Source: Heterohyrax brucei
Lineage: Eukaryota; Chordata; Mammalia; Hyracoidea; Procaviidae
Reading direction: 5' to 3'
DNA length: 64,000 nt
Assembly (NCBI GenBank): GCA_028571685.1
Contig: CM053164.1
Coordinates: 35,452,501 to 35,516,500, forward strand
The notes below the pieces were generated by a model. That model saw only the letters and a program-made list of their open reading frames with translations. It ran no database searches and was not told the DNA's origin. The position numbers were made by a program, and so were the translations under genes. Below, one piece after another: positions 1 to 9,766 of this stretch. Each line of letters begins with the position of its first letter. The stretch's first letter is position 1.

Positions 1-334
1 CACTTTCACCTCTGCTTTTGGGTAGAAGTTGCCCATTTGGTCTCATATACCTGACTGAAGTAAGAAGTACATTCTTCACTTGTGTTCTTGTTTGCTTTAC
101 AGACCTTTCTATTCTTTATCTGAAAAGGGGGCTTCAGGAGTAACTTCAGCTCTGAGTCAGCAGGCTGTCCTGAGACCATACGCTCAGCAGTTCCTCCAGT
201 CCCTGTCAGACCAGTAACTCTGGCCTTTTCCTGTGAATCTGAGTTTTGGTCTACATTTTTCTCCCATTCTGCCCAGGACCATCTATTGCCATCCTGCCAG
301 AGTGACCAGTAGTGGTAGCCAGGTGCCACAGGCA
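1..334 (-). mobile_element. L1 3'-UTR fragment (older lineage L1)
   Basis: On the minus strand this stretch follows the same order as the 3'-UTRs of other L1 copies here, for example 18,780-18,960 and 38,080-38,240: a phrase on detection of target words 'GGTCTGACAG', then the paired block ending in CAGATAAAG. It is cut by the window edge. No L1 poly-A tail is visible, so its 3' end lies outside the window. An open frame of about 109 codons crosses it but has no known protein features and is not a gene. Confidence 0.5.
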
Positions 335-403
335 ATATTGTGTTCTGTTACTCATCAAGTCACAGCCATGAGTCAGAGCCACCTTGTTGACAACTAACAA
401 CAA
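335..403 (+). mobile_element. RTE/BovB-type LINE 3' tail fragment
   Basis: The stretch ends in the CTAACAACAACAA terminus seen on every RTE 3' end in this window (for example 1,418-1,432). The preceding bases show the decayed TTCTGTTA...CATGAGTCAGAGCC signature of the RTE tail. Only the last 70 bases of the element are present. Confidence 0.6.
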
Positions 404-1264
404 CAATTTTAACCATGATGGTTAAGGTTAAATTAACCCGTAAGTATGGTATGCACCAGATTACAGTAACCAAGGTATGAATGGGCTGGATTGCCTTTAT
501 CCTTGATGATACGGAAACAGGTGAAATTGTGTACTGTGGATTAGTAAGTACATGCCAATAAGCCCACATGTACCTTGCCTATTGAGTAATCCATCCCTGA
601 TAACAACACATGCCACCAGAAACTGGAAATAACTTTTGCAAGAGATATTTAAATATCCCAATGATCCTTAAAATAAACTGAAGGGGGGAAAGTACATTTC
701 AAATAGCTAAGCTAATGATCACTTTCTCCAAAAAGCTGATAAAAGCAATTGCACCTTAACAGAGAAGCTCTCAGTCTATGGTTGTTTCCTTTTCAACCTA
801 ATGCATTATCAAGCTCCATTCAAATATTAGATGTTTCCAATAAACCAGAAAATTATAGCTAATTTCAGAGAGACAGAGAGAGAGAGAGGACTCTTCTACA
901 CAGCGTGAAATACCTGTGGGGGAAAAAAATCCCTGAGGATTTAGGATCTGGGTGTTTTCCAGAAGAGGCACCAAGGTGAGTGGCAGATACGAAACAGCAG
1001 GAGGCCCCTGCCTAGATGATCAGGCAGGCACTTTATAGGAATCAGAGCCAGAGAGACTGAAGATGCAAAACTCAGGCTGAGAGGAACATGGACAGGCCAG
1101 GAGGTGTGACCACCCAATACGGGTACAATCAGTAGATCCAGGAGAGCTCCTCAATCTCCCACATCTTGATCCAAAGTCTGCAAACTCAGGGAAGTTACTG
1201 GGTTTAGGAATTAGAAATCTTATGAGAGAAGGACATCAAGTTTGTTAAGGCAGGGAGTCAGGGA
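404..1264. other. No gene recognised; unique or unassigned DNA
   Basis: About 860 bases without a recognisable coding region or repeat signature. A short GA-rich run is at 869-890. The part from 900 onward is more GC-rich and has the look of an old LTR or other transposon, but I could not match it to any other copy in the window. Confidence 0.4.
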
Positions 1265-1432
1265 AAATCAAGAAGACCTTCAACGAGATGTACTACCACA
1301 GTACCTGCAACAGGGGCTGAAGCATAACAAGGATTGTGAGCACGACACAGGACCAGGCAGTGTTTCACTCTGTTATACACAGGGTCGCTGTGAGTCAGAA
1401 GCAACGTGATGGCATCTAACAACAACGGGAGA
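1265..1432 (+). mobile_element. RTE/BovB-type LINE 3' end
   Basis: Reads through the RTE C-terminal coding end and 3' tail in the + orientation: the TCAACGAGATG block, GGCTGAAGCATAACAA, CAGGACCAGGCAGTGTTTC, GGGTCGCTGTGAGTCAGAAG and the CTAACAACAACG terminus. Same order as the tail read in reverse at 7,057-7,200 and 25,186-25,330. Severely 5'-truncated. Confidence 0.8.
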
Positions 1433-1800
1433 GAAGGCATGTTGCTGACAGCAGGGCCTTTCCTGAGATGCTCCTTTGGTATGAAGAGAGACTGAGACTA
1501 TGGGAAAGGCAAGCTAAAGTGACGGACTGAGGGCTGAGGCACACCTGGCCAACCCCACAGTGATGCCGTTGTGACGTGGCAGCTGGCTGCATCCAGGAGA
1601 AGAGGTCAGTGGGGGACCTTTAGCAGAGATGCTGATGTCCTGGCCTGATCCCTTAATCCTCTTTATTTGCAAGACCCTCTGTCAGAGCCCCTAGGGTTGT
1701 TAGCATGGAAGCAGGGCAGGGGTTTGGCCACCTTGTATATTAGTACAAAGACATTAAAATAATTAGGAGATGACTGGTAGGTTGTAATGAAAATGACAAT
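1433..1800. other. No gene recognised; unassigned
   Basis: No ORF of note and no repeat I can place. Together with 900-1,264 it may be one older element split by the RTE tail, but this is a guess from base composition only. Confidence 0.3.
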
Positions 1801-1997
1801 GTCCTGGAGTGGCACAGATGATTAAGTGCTCATTTACTGACTGAAAGGTTGGTGGTTGAAACCTACTCTTAGGTGCTGCAGAAGAAAGGCCTGGCTATGC
1901 ACTTCAGAAAGATTACGAGTCTCTGACAAGCCTGTGGAGCACAGTCCTGCTCTGACACACGCATGAGTTGGAACTGACTCAAAGACAACTGGCTTTG
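1801..1997 (+). mobile_element. AfroSINE
   Basis: tRNA-derived SINE head (GGCACAGATGATTAAGTGCTC, then CTGACTGAAAGGTTGGTGG) followed by the longer-body variant with AGAAAGGCCTGGCTATGCAC and the tail GAGTTGGAACTGACTC. Old and diverged. The family is restricted to Afrotheria, which is the main basis for the taxonomic call. Confidence 0.8.
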
Positions 1998-2290
1998 GAG
2001 TTCATTTTATTTTAATGATACCAACGAATAGAACAAGGATAAATGTTATCTTTGAAGCAGAGACATAAGAAGGCACGAAAGAATAACAGGAAGATATTTT
2101 CCTTAATGTAAAAACTGAGCCCATGTATGAAAAGAATATTCTAAGCACACTATGTTGTAGAAAGTTCGAAACAACATGAGCACTCTCAAGGTCTATCTTG
2201 GTAAATTGCTAAACATAAAAAATTAAAGATACAGGGCTGGCTTTCAATAACAGATTATTTAACAGCAACAAAAGCACAAACAAGGCAAGA
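1998..2290. other. No gene recognised; AT-rich unassigned DNA
   Basis: About 290 AT-rich bases with no coding or repeat signature that I can support. Confidence 0.35.
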
Positions 2291-2925
2291 CAAATCAATG
2301 AGGCTTTATAAAAATTTTAAAATTTTTTTCATCAAAAGACTTTAGCCAAAAAAATGAAAAGGCAATCCAGAAGACAGAGAGACCCACGCTGAGTGGATGT
2401 TTGCATCAATTTGTGACCGAAGAACCAGATGGTGCCTGGCCACCACCAGTGATAGCCACGATGGAGCTCACAAAGTTAAGTCTCACTGGCAACACAAGTA
2501 CAAATAGGGGTGCACACTGAGATCTCCACTAAAAGACCTCAACTGATGGTCCAGGGACCTTGGAGTTCTCCTGGGAGCAGGGTCCCTGGCCCTGATGCTG
2601 CCCCTGTCTGTAAATCATAATGAAGGTCAACTTTTCAGATAGCAATGGATTGGACTTGTTGACGCAGAGTGACCATATTGCGTGGGCACTTTATGGTTCT
2701 AGGCATCTATAGGAGGTCGTCCTGTTGACCTCATACTGGAGGAAGGGAAACAGGTGAAGAGGAGAGGACAGGAGACTGTTGGGAAGATAAGACATGTATG
2801 GAGCAGAGAGGAAGGGTGTGCTGTCACCCTGCAGGGAGAGCAGTGGAAGCTGCATGTAGGTCAGCATGCAAATTTATATGGAAACGTACATTTTCATTCA
2901 ATCATAATTAAAAAAAAAAAAGAAA
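2291..2925 (+). mobile_element. 5'-truncated L1: ORF2 remnant and 3'-UTR
   Basis: Begins with a short ORF2-like remnant (TCATCAAAAGACTT) and continues from 2,376 through the 3'-UTR seen in the young L1 at 54,460-54,960 (there on the minus strand): GAACCAGATGGTGCC, CACCACCAGTGATAGCCA, CTCCACTAAAAGACCTCAA, CAGCATGCAAATTTATATGG and CATTTTCATTCAATCATAATT. It ends in an A-tract at 2,908-2,925. Of the small copies this one is closest to the young L1 subfamily. Confidence 0.8.
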
Positions 2926-2934
2926 GGAAGAAAG

Positions 2935-4510
2935 TGAAAAGGCAAGCTACCAACTGGGAGAATACTTTCAGAAGCCATGTACCCTGAGAGAATCTAATAA
3001 CAAATATATATATAACTTTGACAACAACAAAGAGATAAATAATCATAAAATGAATAAAGGGCTTAAATAGACATTTCACCAAAGAGTAGATTCAAATAGC
3101 CACCCAAAACATGAAAAGATACTCAGCAGAGAGATGTAAATCAAAACCACAGTGAGACAGCATTTCACTACCACTAGGTTATAGCAACAGGTGGCTTGGT
3201 TTAGTTTCGGTTTTAGGATGGCTAAGATAAAAGAATAATAACAAATGTTGTAGAGAATGTGGGAAAATTGAAACTGTAATCCACTGCTGATGGAAATACA
3301 AAATGGAACAAGCATTGTAACTAAGTTTTTTTTTTTTTTTTTAAGAAAGTATTCTGAATACCACTTTTGTGAGTGATGTCTAGGGTCTTAAAAGCTAGCA
3401 AGCAGCCATCTAAGTAGCATCAATTGATCCCAATGCACCTGGAACAGAGGAAAACAAAGACATGAAAATATGAGCTTAGCAGCTGGAAGGTACATATGAT
3501 CCAGTGGCTACATCATATGAGCCCAGAAGAACTAGATGGTGCCCAGCCACTACCAATGACTGCCCTAACATAAAGTCCCAAATGCAGTGGGACAAAAACG
3601 GGTACACAGAACTAGAACTTTAGTAAAAGACCACATTTGATGATCCATCAGACTACAGGGTCTCCTGAGGACATGGCCTCCAGAGTCTCAGCTAGCCCAG
3701 AGCTGAAATCAGTACCAAAGTCAATTCTTTAAAGACTAGAGTAGACTGCAAGACTTAGAGTGGTGCTGGCAAAGAATATTCTTCTAGCTTAAATGAATAC
3801 ATGAGGCTGTCTGAGCAGCTCTTGTCCAGAGGTGAGATGAGAGGGTGGATGGGGAGTAGGGAGAGTGGTTAGAGTTGCATAGTGATGTGTGTTTGGGGTT
3901 TTATATGGCAAATTGATTTGGTTTGCAAACTTACTTAAAACATAACATTTTTTTTAAAAAATGGAAGAGCCATTGTGGAAGATGGAACAGTGTTTCCTAA
4001 AAACACTAAAAATACAACTATCACATGGCCTAGTAATTTCCTAGCTAGGTATAAAGAGACTTTTACTCCAATATTTCATTGCAGCACTATCCCTGATAGC
4101 CACGAGGCAGAAACAATCTAAATGTGCATCAATAAATGAACGGATAAGCAAAACGTAGTACGCGCAATATAATGGAATGCCACTCAGCCAGTAGGAGAAA
4201 TGAAGTCTTGATATATGTTACAGTACGAGTAGAGCTGGAAGACATTACACTGAGTGAAATAAGCTAATCACAGAAGGACAAGTATTTTATGACCTCATTT
4301 ATACAAAAGGGCAAGAACAGGCAAGTGAATGGAGACTAAAGTTTATTAATGGCTACTAGGGGTAGGAGCAACGGGGAAAAGGAGGTTAACAGTGATGAAA
4401 AAGTACATTGAATAAGTGCAGGATTGTGCAGTCAACTGATTGTTGTGAATAAGTTACACACCTGAAAAAACTTGAATTGGCAAAAAGTGGTCTATTTACA
4501 ACAGCTACTA
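2935..4510 (+). mobile_element. Old L1 ORF2 3' end, interrupted
   Basis: The C-terminal part of L1 ORF2 in + orientation: GGGCTTAAATAGACATTTCACC, the CATTGCAGCACTAT block, ATGGAATGCCACTCAGCC, then the 3'-UTR running to about 4,510. It is split at 3,319-3,959 by a second L1 3' end, with the original sequence resuming at 3,974. Many stops; no coding capacity. Confidence 0.75.
3319..3959 (+). mobile_element. L1 3'-UTR nested inside older L1
   Basis: A 5'-truncated L1 3'-UTR: GGTCTTAAAAGCTAGCAAGC, CCAGAAGAACTAGATGGTGC, GGCAAATTGATTTGG and a terminal A-rich tract. It is flanked by a 17-bp imperfect direct repeat (3,302-3,318 and 3,960-3,976, 14 of 17 identical) that I read as its target-site duplication. 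A long T run near the 5' end (3,328-3,345) lies where other copies have TTTATTAAG. Confidence 0.75.
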
Positions 4511-4559
4511 ACAAAAGTCAGTCTATTTACAGCAAAAAAAAAGAAAAGAAAGGAAAATG

Positions 4560-5028
4560 AACAGCTTTTGAGATTACTTATGTACAACCAAACCAAACAC
4601 TGCACAGAGTTTGTTCCCTTGATTTCAAAGTTTAGGGTCATGGTTTCATAGGACACTGCAGTTCATTGGCCTAATAACTTTAGTGTTTCTGTTCTATCGC
4701 CCTAGTTCATTAAAAGCTTGCAACAGTTCATCCAAGCTACACTAATTCACATCTATTCACCTGGCACAACAGAGGAAGAAGGAGAGTCAGAAGCAGGGGA
4801 AGGATATAGACTGTGTGACTACGTGCCTCCATGAGCAACTGCTTTCTTTGCTATGAAAGCAGAACTGAAAAGTACTTGGCTACCATTACATAGTATTTTC
4901 ATCAAGGATATTATAGAAGAATCCAGATCAAAAGGGGGAAAATGTAGAACAGAATTTATAAACTCTCAACTTTCTGGAGACCTGGAAGGTGGATGAACCC
5001 ATGAAACTATTGTCCTAAGAAAATCTTT
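4560..5028 (+). mobile_element. Lineage-specific repeat, L1-3'-end-like (part 1)
   Basis: This stretch and 5,593-5,915 form one repeat split by a later L1. The same sequence occurs in reverse at 24,913-25,180 and 26,466-27,130, with matching blocks such as TTAGGGTCATGGTTTCATAGG, CAGAGGAAGAAGGAGAGTC and, after the break, AACAATAGTTTAGCTTAAC. No coding region. From its position and A-rich end it is probably the 3'-UTR of an older L1, but the family name is not certain. Confidence 0.6.
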
Positions 5029-5577
5029 TTTTTCTTTTTCCTTTTTTTTAATTATGACTGAATGAAAATGTACATTTCTATACGCATTTACATGCCCACC
5101 TACATGCAGCTTCCACTGCTCTCCCTGCCTGGTGACAGCACACTATTCTTCTCTGCTCTATACAGGTCTCATCTTCCCAACAGTCTCCTTTCCCATCCTC
5201 TCCACCCACTCTCCTTCCTCCAGCCAGAGGTCAGCAGGATGATATCCTATAGATGCATAGAACCATAAAGTGCATCCAATACATGGTCACTCTGCATTGC
5301 CAAGTCCAATCCATTTGTGTCTGAAGAGTGGACCTTCGTTATAATTTATGGGCCAGAGCAGCATCAGGGCCAGGGGCCATGCTCCCCGGGGAACCCCGAA
5401 GCCGCTAGACCATCAATGGAGGTCTTTTAGCAGAGGTCTCAGGGTGCACCCCTTTTTATTCTTGTGTTGCCAGTGAGACTCAACTTAGTGAGCTCCATCG
5501 CGGGTATCACTCGTGGTGGCTGGGCACCATCTGGTTCTTCCAGTTCCAAGTCTATGTAGACACCCACTCACGTGGGT
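5029..5577 (-). mobile_element. 5'-truncated L1 3'-UTR insertion
   Basis: Starts with a T-rich tail (reverse poly-A) and then reads the L1 3'-UTR in reverse: ATTATGACTGAATGAAAATG, GCAGCTTCCACTGCTCTCCC, CCAGCCAGAGGTCAGCAGGA, GGTCTTTTAGCAGAGGTCTC. It closely follows the young L1 at 54,440-54,960. A 15-bp imperfect duplication (5,014-5,028 and 5,578-5,592, 13 of 15 identical) marks the insertion site. Confidence 0.85.
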
Positions 5578-5592
5578 CCTGAGAGAATCTTT

Positions 5593-5915
5593 AAATCTTA
5601 AATTGAAAATATCCACTGAAGCCATCTTAGAACCAAACAATAGTTTAGCTTAACTAGTAAAACAAAGTCTGTGTTGAGCATTACACTGTTTTAAGAACTA
5701 TATGGCATCAAATTGACAATAGCAACTCGAAAGATTAGACAGGAAGCTTCTGGGCACTGAGCTTACAGTAATGAGGGAGTAACAGCTCAGAGAAGGAGGA
5801 TATGAATGGTTGTACATCTAAAAGAACGTAACCAATGTCACCAAATTGTACATGTAGAAACACTTGAATTGGCATGTTTTGGTGTGTATACTCCGAACAA
5901 CAAAATAAACAAAAT
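5593..5915 (+). mobile_element. Lineage-specific repeat, L1-3'-end-like (part 2)
   Basis: Continuation of the repeat begun at 4,560: TCTTAAATTGAAAATATCC, ACCAAACAATAGTTTAGC, CAACTCGAAAGATTAGACAG, and the 3' end GAATTGGCATGTTTTGGTG followed by an A-rich tail. The 3' end matches 24,913-24,990 in reverse complement. Confidence 0.6.
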
Positions 5916-6321
5916 TTTAAAAACAGTTGAGAGAGAATTCCTTAAGCACTCGAAAAACAGAAACAAAAGCGGTTACTTAAAAGGCGGACAAATTAGTCTC
6001 ATGTTTCTTCATAGTAACATTAAAATCCAGAAACAAATTGAAACAATGTCTGTGAATTTCAGAGGGGAAAAAGTGTGACGTGGAACTTCAGTCCCAGTGA
6101 TATGTGGTTTAAGTACAGAGGTGTCAGACTTACATTCACAGACTTGCAAGAACTCGGGAAATATAACACCATTAGTCCTTTATGAAAAAAAAAGATAGGA
6201 AAATCTAGTCATTCAGGAAAGAATGGGGAACTTGTAGCAAAGGGGCCTGTTGTGTGCGTTAAGCACTGAACTCATATGTTTAAATGGAAGCTGAACGATT
6301 TATTTTTTTCCTCTTAATCCC
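5916..6321. other. No gene recognised; unassigned
   Basis: A frame of about 90 codons runs from upstream to 6,078 but begins inside the preceding repeat and resembles no protein I know. No further signature found. Confidence 0.35.
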
Positions 6322-6515
6322 TGGCTGGTACAAATGCTGAACGTGCTTGTTTGCTAACAGATACGTTGGCAGTTGCGGTCTAGCCAGACGTCCTCTGAAG
6401 AAAGACCCGACAATCTACTTCTGAAAAATCAGACACTGAAAACGCTGTGGAGCCCAGTTCTACTGTGAGACACGTGGAGTTACTGTGAAACAGAATCCAC
6501 TGGATGGTAGCTGGT
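6322..6515 (+). mobile_element. AfroSINE, long-body variant
   Basis: Head (CTGAACGTGCTTGTTTGCTAAC), body with GAAGAAAGACCCGACAATC and CTTCTGAAAAATCAGACACTG, then the GAGCCCAGTTCTACTGTGAGA box and tail. The same body variant is seen at 9,481 and, in reverse, at 39,545. Confidence 0.75.
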
Positions 6516-6739
6516 GGTTAAACAATTTGTTATTAACCTAGCTTCATAGTTTATATATACTCCTTACACATTTTTTCATATATCTTTAAGTCTTCATATT
6601 ACAAAGAGAATAAATATTATAGGCAGTGTTTGGTTAATGGTGATCATCTTTGAGAGTATGGGAAGCTAAAGGCAGAGAAAAAACAATTTTAAATGGTTTT
6701 CTTCAGTGTTATTGCTATTACCAGTTCCATAAAGTCAGC

Positions 6740-6875
6740 TCAAACGCACCTTAACTCTCTCTATCACTTAATACTCAGTTATGTCCCATTTCCATAGTCT
6801 TTTATAAACATAGTCATTCACATTGTTCCATATATCAGTAGTTGATTTTTTGTTTGTTGAGTAGTATCCCATTCA
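6740..6875 (-). mobile_element. Old L1 ORF2 fragment
   Basis: The reverse strand shows the L1 ORF2 C-terminal block (here TTGTTGAGTAGTATCCCATTC at 6,856-6,876). The L1 resumes at 7,877 after a SINE and an RTE copy. Confidence 0.5.
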
Positions 6876-7048
6876 GGAGCCTTCATAGCACAGTGGTTAA
6901 GAGCTCAGCTACTAACCAAGAGGTCAGCACTTCCAATCTACAAAGTTGGTGCTTGAAAACTCGAAAAGGGCTGTTCCACTTTGTTCTGTAGCATTGCTTT
7001 CAAGATGCCATGCGTCAGAATCTGCTCAACAGCAAGGAATTTGGTTTT
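6876..7048 (+). mobile_element. AfroSINE
   Basis: GCACAGTGGTTAAGAGCTC, CTACTAACCAAGAGGTCAGC and tail CATGCGTCAGAATCTGCTCA identify a complete AfroSINE inserted in an old L1. Confidence 0.85.
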
Positions 7049-7056
7049 ACTGTGCT

Positions 7057-7876
7057 TTTGTTGTTGTTGTTAGGTGCTGTAGAGTAGGTTCCAGCTCACA
7101 GCAACCCTGTGCACAACAGTTGTTTTTATGCTTAGGCCCATTGTTGCAGCTGCTGTGTCAATCCATCTCTCAGAGGGTCTTCCTATTTTTCACTGACCCT
7201 CCGCTCTACCAAGCATGAAGTCCTACTGCAGGGACTGATCCCTCCAGACAACATGTCCGAAGTATGTAAGATGCAATCTCTCCATCTTTGCTTCCAAGGA
7301 GCACTGTGGTTGTATTTCTTCCAGAACAGTTCTCTTTGTTCTTTTGGTGGTCCATGGTACCTCCAAAACCACAATTCAAAAGCACTGATTCTTCTTCTGT
7401 TTTCATTATTCATTATCCAGTTTTTGCATGCATATGACGTGTTTGAAAATATCGTGGCCTAGTTCAAGCACACCTTCAAGGTGACATCTTTACTTCTCAG
7501 TATTTTAAAGAGGTCTTCTGCAGCAGATTTTCCCAGTGCAGCGCATCTTTTGATTTCTTGACTGCTGCTTTGATTATGGGACTAAGCAAAATGAAATCTT
7601 TGACAACCTCAACCCTCTATCCATTTATTGTGATGTTGCAAACTGGTCCAGTTGTGAGAAGTTTTGTTTTCTTGATGTTGAGTTGCAATTCATACTGAAG
7701 GCCATGGTCTTTGATTTTCATTAGTGAGTGTTTCAAGTCCTCGTCACTTCCAGCAAGCAGGGTTGTGCCGTCAGCATACCATAGGTTGTTAATGAGTTTT
7801 CCTCCAACCCTGATGCTCTGCTTCATATAGTCCAGCTTCTTGAACTATTTGCTCAGCATACAGATGGAAAAGGTAT
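7057..7876 (-). mobile_element. RTE/BovB-type LINE, 3' part with RT remnant
   Basis: Reverse-oriented RTE: 3' terminus TTGTTGTTGTTAGGTGCTG at the left, then GACCCTCCGCTCTACCAAGCATG and the reverse-transcriptase end. On the minus strand, 7,617-7,826 encodes a 69-residue frame with NNLWYADG, the position of the RT Y-x-D-D catalytic box. The second Asp is Gly, so the site is dead even locally. It ends near 7,876 at the TTGCTCAGCATACAGATGG block. Confidence 0.85.
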
Positions 7877-8032
7877 TTTGCTTTTAGCATTCCATTTGTG
7901 GATCTACTCTAGTTGTTCATATAATCTCCTGTTCATTGATAATTTGAATGGTTTTCAGCTTTTACCTGTTATGAATAAAGCTACTGTACACATTGAGGTT
8001 ATTGCCTCAGTACATCTGATAGTGGTTTTCAT
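7877..8032 (-). mobile_element. Old L1 ORF2 fragment
   Basis: Reverse-strand L1 (CATTTGTGGATCTACTC, GTTCATTGATAATTTGAATGG, CAGCTTTTACCTGTTATGAATAAAGC), continuing 6,740-6,875. Confidence 0.6.
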
Positions 8033-8710
8033 TTTCACTGACCCTTGACTTTACCAAACATGACGTCATTTTCTATCAACTGGTCTTTGCTGACGACATG
8101 TCCGAAGTAAAAGAGCCTATGTCTTACCATCCTCACTTCTAAGGAGAATTAAGGTTTTATTTCTTTTAGCACTATTTGTCTGTCCTTCTGGATGTTTGAT
8201 AGTCTACCAACACAATTCAAATGCATCAATTCTTCTGCTTTTTTTTTCCTTTCATTTTCCAGCTTTCGCATAAATGTGAAGCAATTGAAAAGACCTTGGC
8301 TTGAGTGAGGAACACCTTGCTTGTCAAAGTGATATTTTTGCTTTTTAGAATTTTACAAAGGTCTTCTTCAGCAGTTTTGTCCAATGCAATATATCGTTTG
8401 ATTTCTTGATTGCTGCTTCTTCCATGGGTGTTTATTTTTGATCCAAGCAGAATGAAATCCTTGACAACTTCTATTTCCTCTCCATTTACTATGATATTGC
8501 TTATTGTTCCAGTTGTGAAGATTTTTGTTTTCTTTTGGCTAAAGTGTAATTCATACGGAAGCATGTGGTATTTGACCTTTGTTAATGCTTCAAGTTGTTT
8601 TCATTTTTCAACAAGCAAGGTTGTGTCATCTGAATATTGCAGATTGTCAATGAGTTTCCTCCAATCCTGATGCCGCACTCTTCATCACATAGTTCAGCTT
8701 CTCAAACTCG
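8033..8710 (-). mobile_element. RTE/BovB-type LINE fragment
   Basis: More diverged reverse RTE copy: ACTTTACCAAACATGACGTC, ACATGTCCGAAGTAAAAG, then the RT C-terminal region. A 112-codon minus frame (8,226-8,564) is homologous to the frame at 7,617-7,826 and 23,439-23,708 but carries no intact catalytic box. The 3' tail is missing. Confidence 0.8.
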
Positions 8711-8722
8711 GTATTCTCTTTT

Positions 8723-8781
8723 TCTTTTTTTTTTTTCTTTTATTATGACTGAGTGAAAATGTGCTGACCTCTGGCTGGAGC
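8723..8781 (-). mobile_element. 59-bp twin-primed L1 micro-insertion
   Basis: T-rich tract, then about 21 bases of the L1 3' end (ATTATGACTGAGTGAAAATG), then 18 bases (8,763-8,780) from about 170 bases further into the 3'-UTR in inverted orientation. An exact 10-bp direct repeat (8,713-8,722 and 8,782-8,791) flanks it. The structure is that of a 5'-inverted L1 insertion of minimal size. Confidence 0.75.
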
Positions 8782-8791
8782 ATTCTCTTTT

Positions 8792-9480
8792 CAATTAAGG
8801 TGTAACTTACATGCAAAAAAATGCATAAAGTATAAGCATATCATTTGATTGATTCTGACTAATGTGTAAAACCACTGCAGCTTAAAAATATAGTCCATAC
8901 CATCCCAGAAAGTTTCCTCATGCTTTTTTTCAGCTAACTTCCCACAATTCATAGGCAACTACTGTTTTTATTTCTGTTATCTGTTTTTAAAATCTTATGT
9001 TAATGAAATCATATGTGTTTAGTTTCTTCCACTCAACACATTTTTGAGGCTCATTCATGTTCTTGCATATATCAATAGTTTTTTTTTTATTGTTGAGTAG
9101 TATTCCATTCACAGATCTGCTACAATGTTATTTATATATTCTCCTATTGGTAGAGATTTGAACTCTTTACAGTTTTTGCCAGGTGTAAAGAAAGCTACTG
9201 TATACAACCTTACGGATTTTAATATCTCTTGGGTAAATAGCTAGTAATGGATTTTTGAGGATATAACGCCAAGCCAAGCCAAGTGTCGTCAAGGATATAA
9301 TGCAGTTGTATTTTTAACTGTACTAGAAATTCTGTAACAGTTTTCAAAGAGATTCCGTCTTTTCAGTAGAGAGTGCCAAATGCTAAACATTCTTTCCAAC
9401 ATTGTTACTGTTCATCTGGGCATAAGGTGGTATTTCTTTTTGGTTTTAATGTGCATTTCTCCAATAAAAAATGATGTTAG
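8792..9480 (-). mobile_element. Ancient L1 3' part
   Basis: Reverse L1 sequence with the ORF2 C-terminal blocks (TGTTGAGTAGTATTCCATTC, CTCTTGGGTAAATAGCTAGTAATGG) and an older 3' end at the left (TGTAACTTACATGC). Carries a 23-base insertion at 9,269-9,291. Confidence 0.65.
9269..9291 (-). mobile_element. 23-bp SINE/RTE tail micro-insertion
   Basis: The 23 bases match, in reverse complement, the SINE/RTE tail at 33,062-33,090 (CGACGGCACTTGGCCTGGC) with few differences. Direct repeats of 11 bp (9,258-9,268 and 9,292-9,302, one mismatch) flank it. I read it as an extreme 5' truncation. Confidence 0.6.
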
Positions 9481-9690
9481 CACCAAGGCATCCATGGATG
9501 GTGCGAATTGTTAGCTAACCAAAAGGATAGAGGTGTAAGTCCACCCAGAAGTGCCTCAGAGAAAAGTTCTGGCAGCCTACTTGAAAAATATCACTGATTG
9601 AAAACACTGTGAAGCATAGTTTTACCCTGATACACATGGGGTTACCATGAGTTGGAATCTACTCCATTGCAATTGGATTTTTAATAATAC
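9481..9690 (+). mobile_element. AfroSINE, long-body variant
   Basis: GTTAGCTAACCAAAAGGATAG, CCACCCAGAAGTGCCTCAG, then GGGGTTACCATGAGTTGGAA. Same body variant as 6,322-6,515. Confidence 0.8.
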
Positions 9691-9766
9691 TGAGCTTTTG
9701 TTCTTTAGATGTGTTTATCATTCACACATCTTTGTTTGGGAAAGATTGGTTCAAAATTGTTTTGCA

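Noticed and set aside
1801-1997. tRNA gene suggested by tRNA-like heads of AfroSINEs
   Set aside because: Head is part of an interspersed SINE with RTE tail; it lacks a foldable complete tRNA and occurs at many sites.
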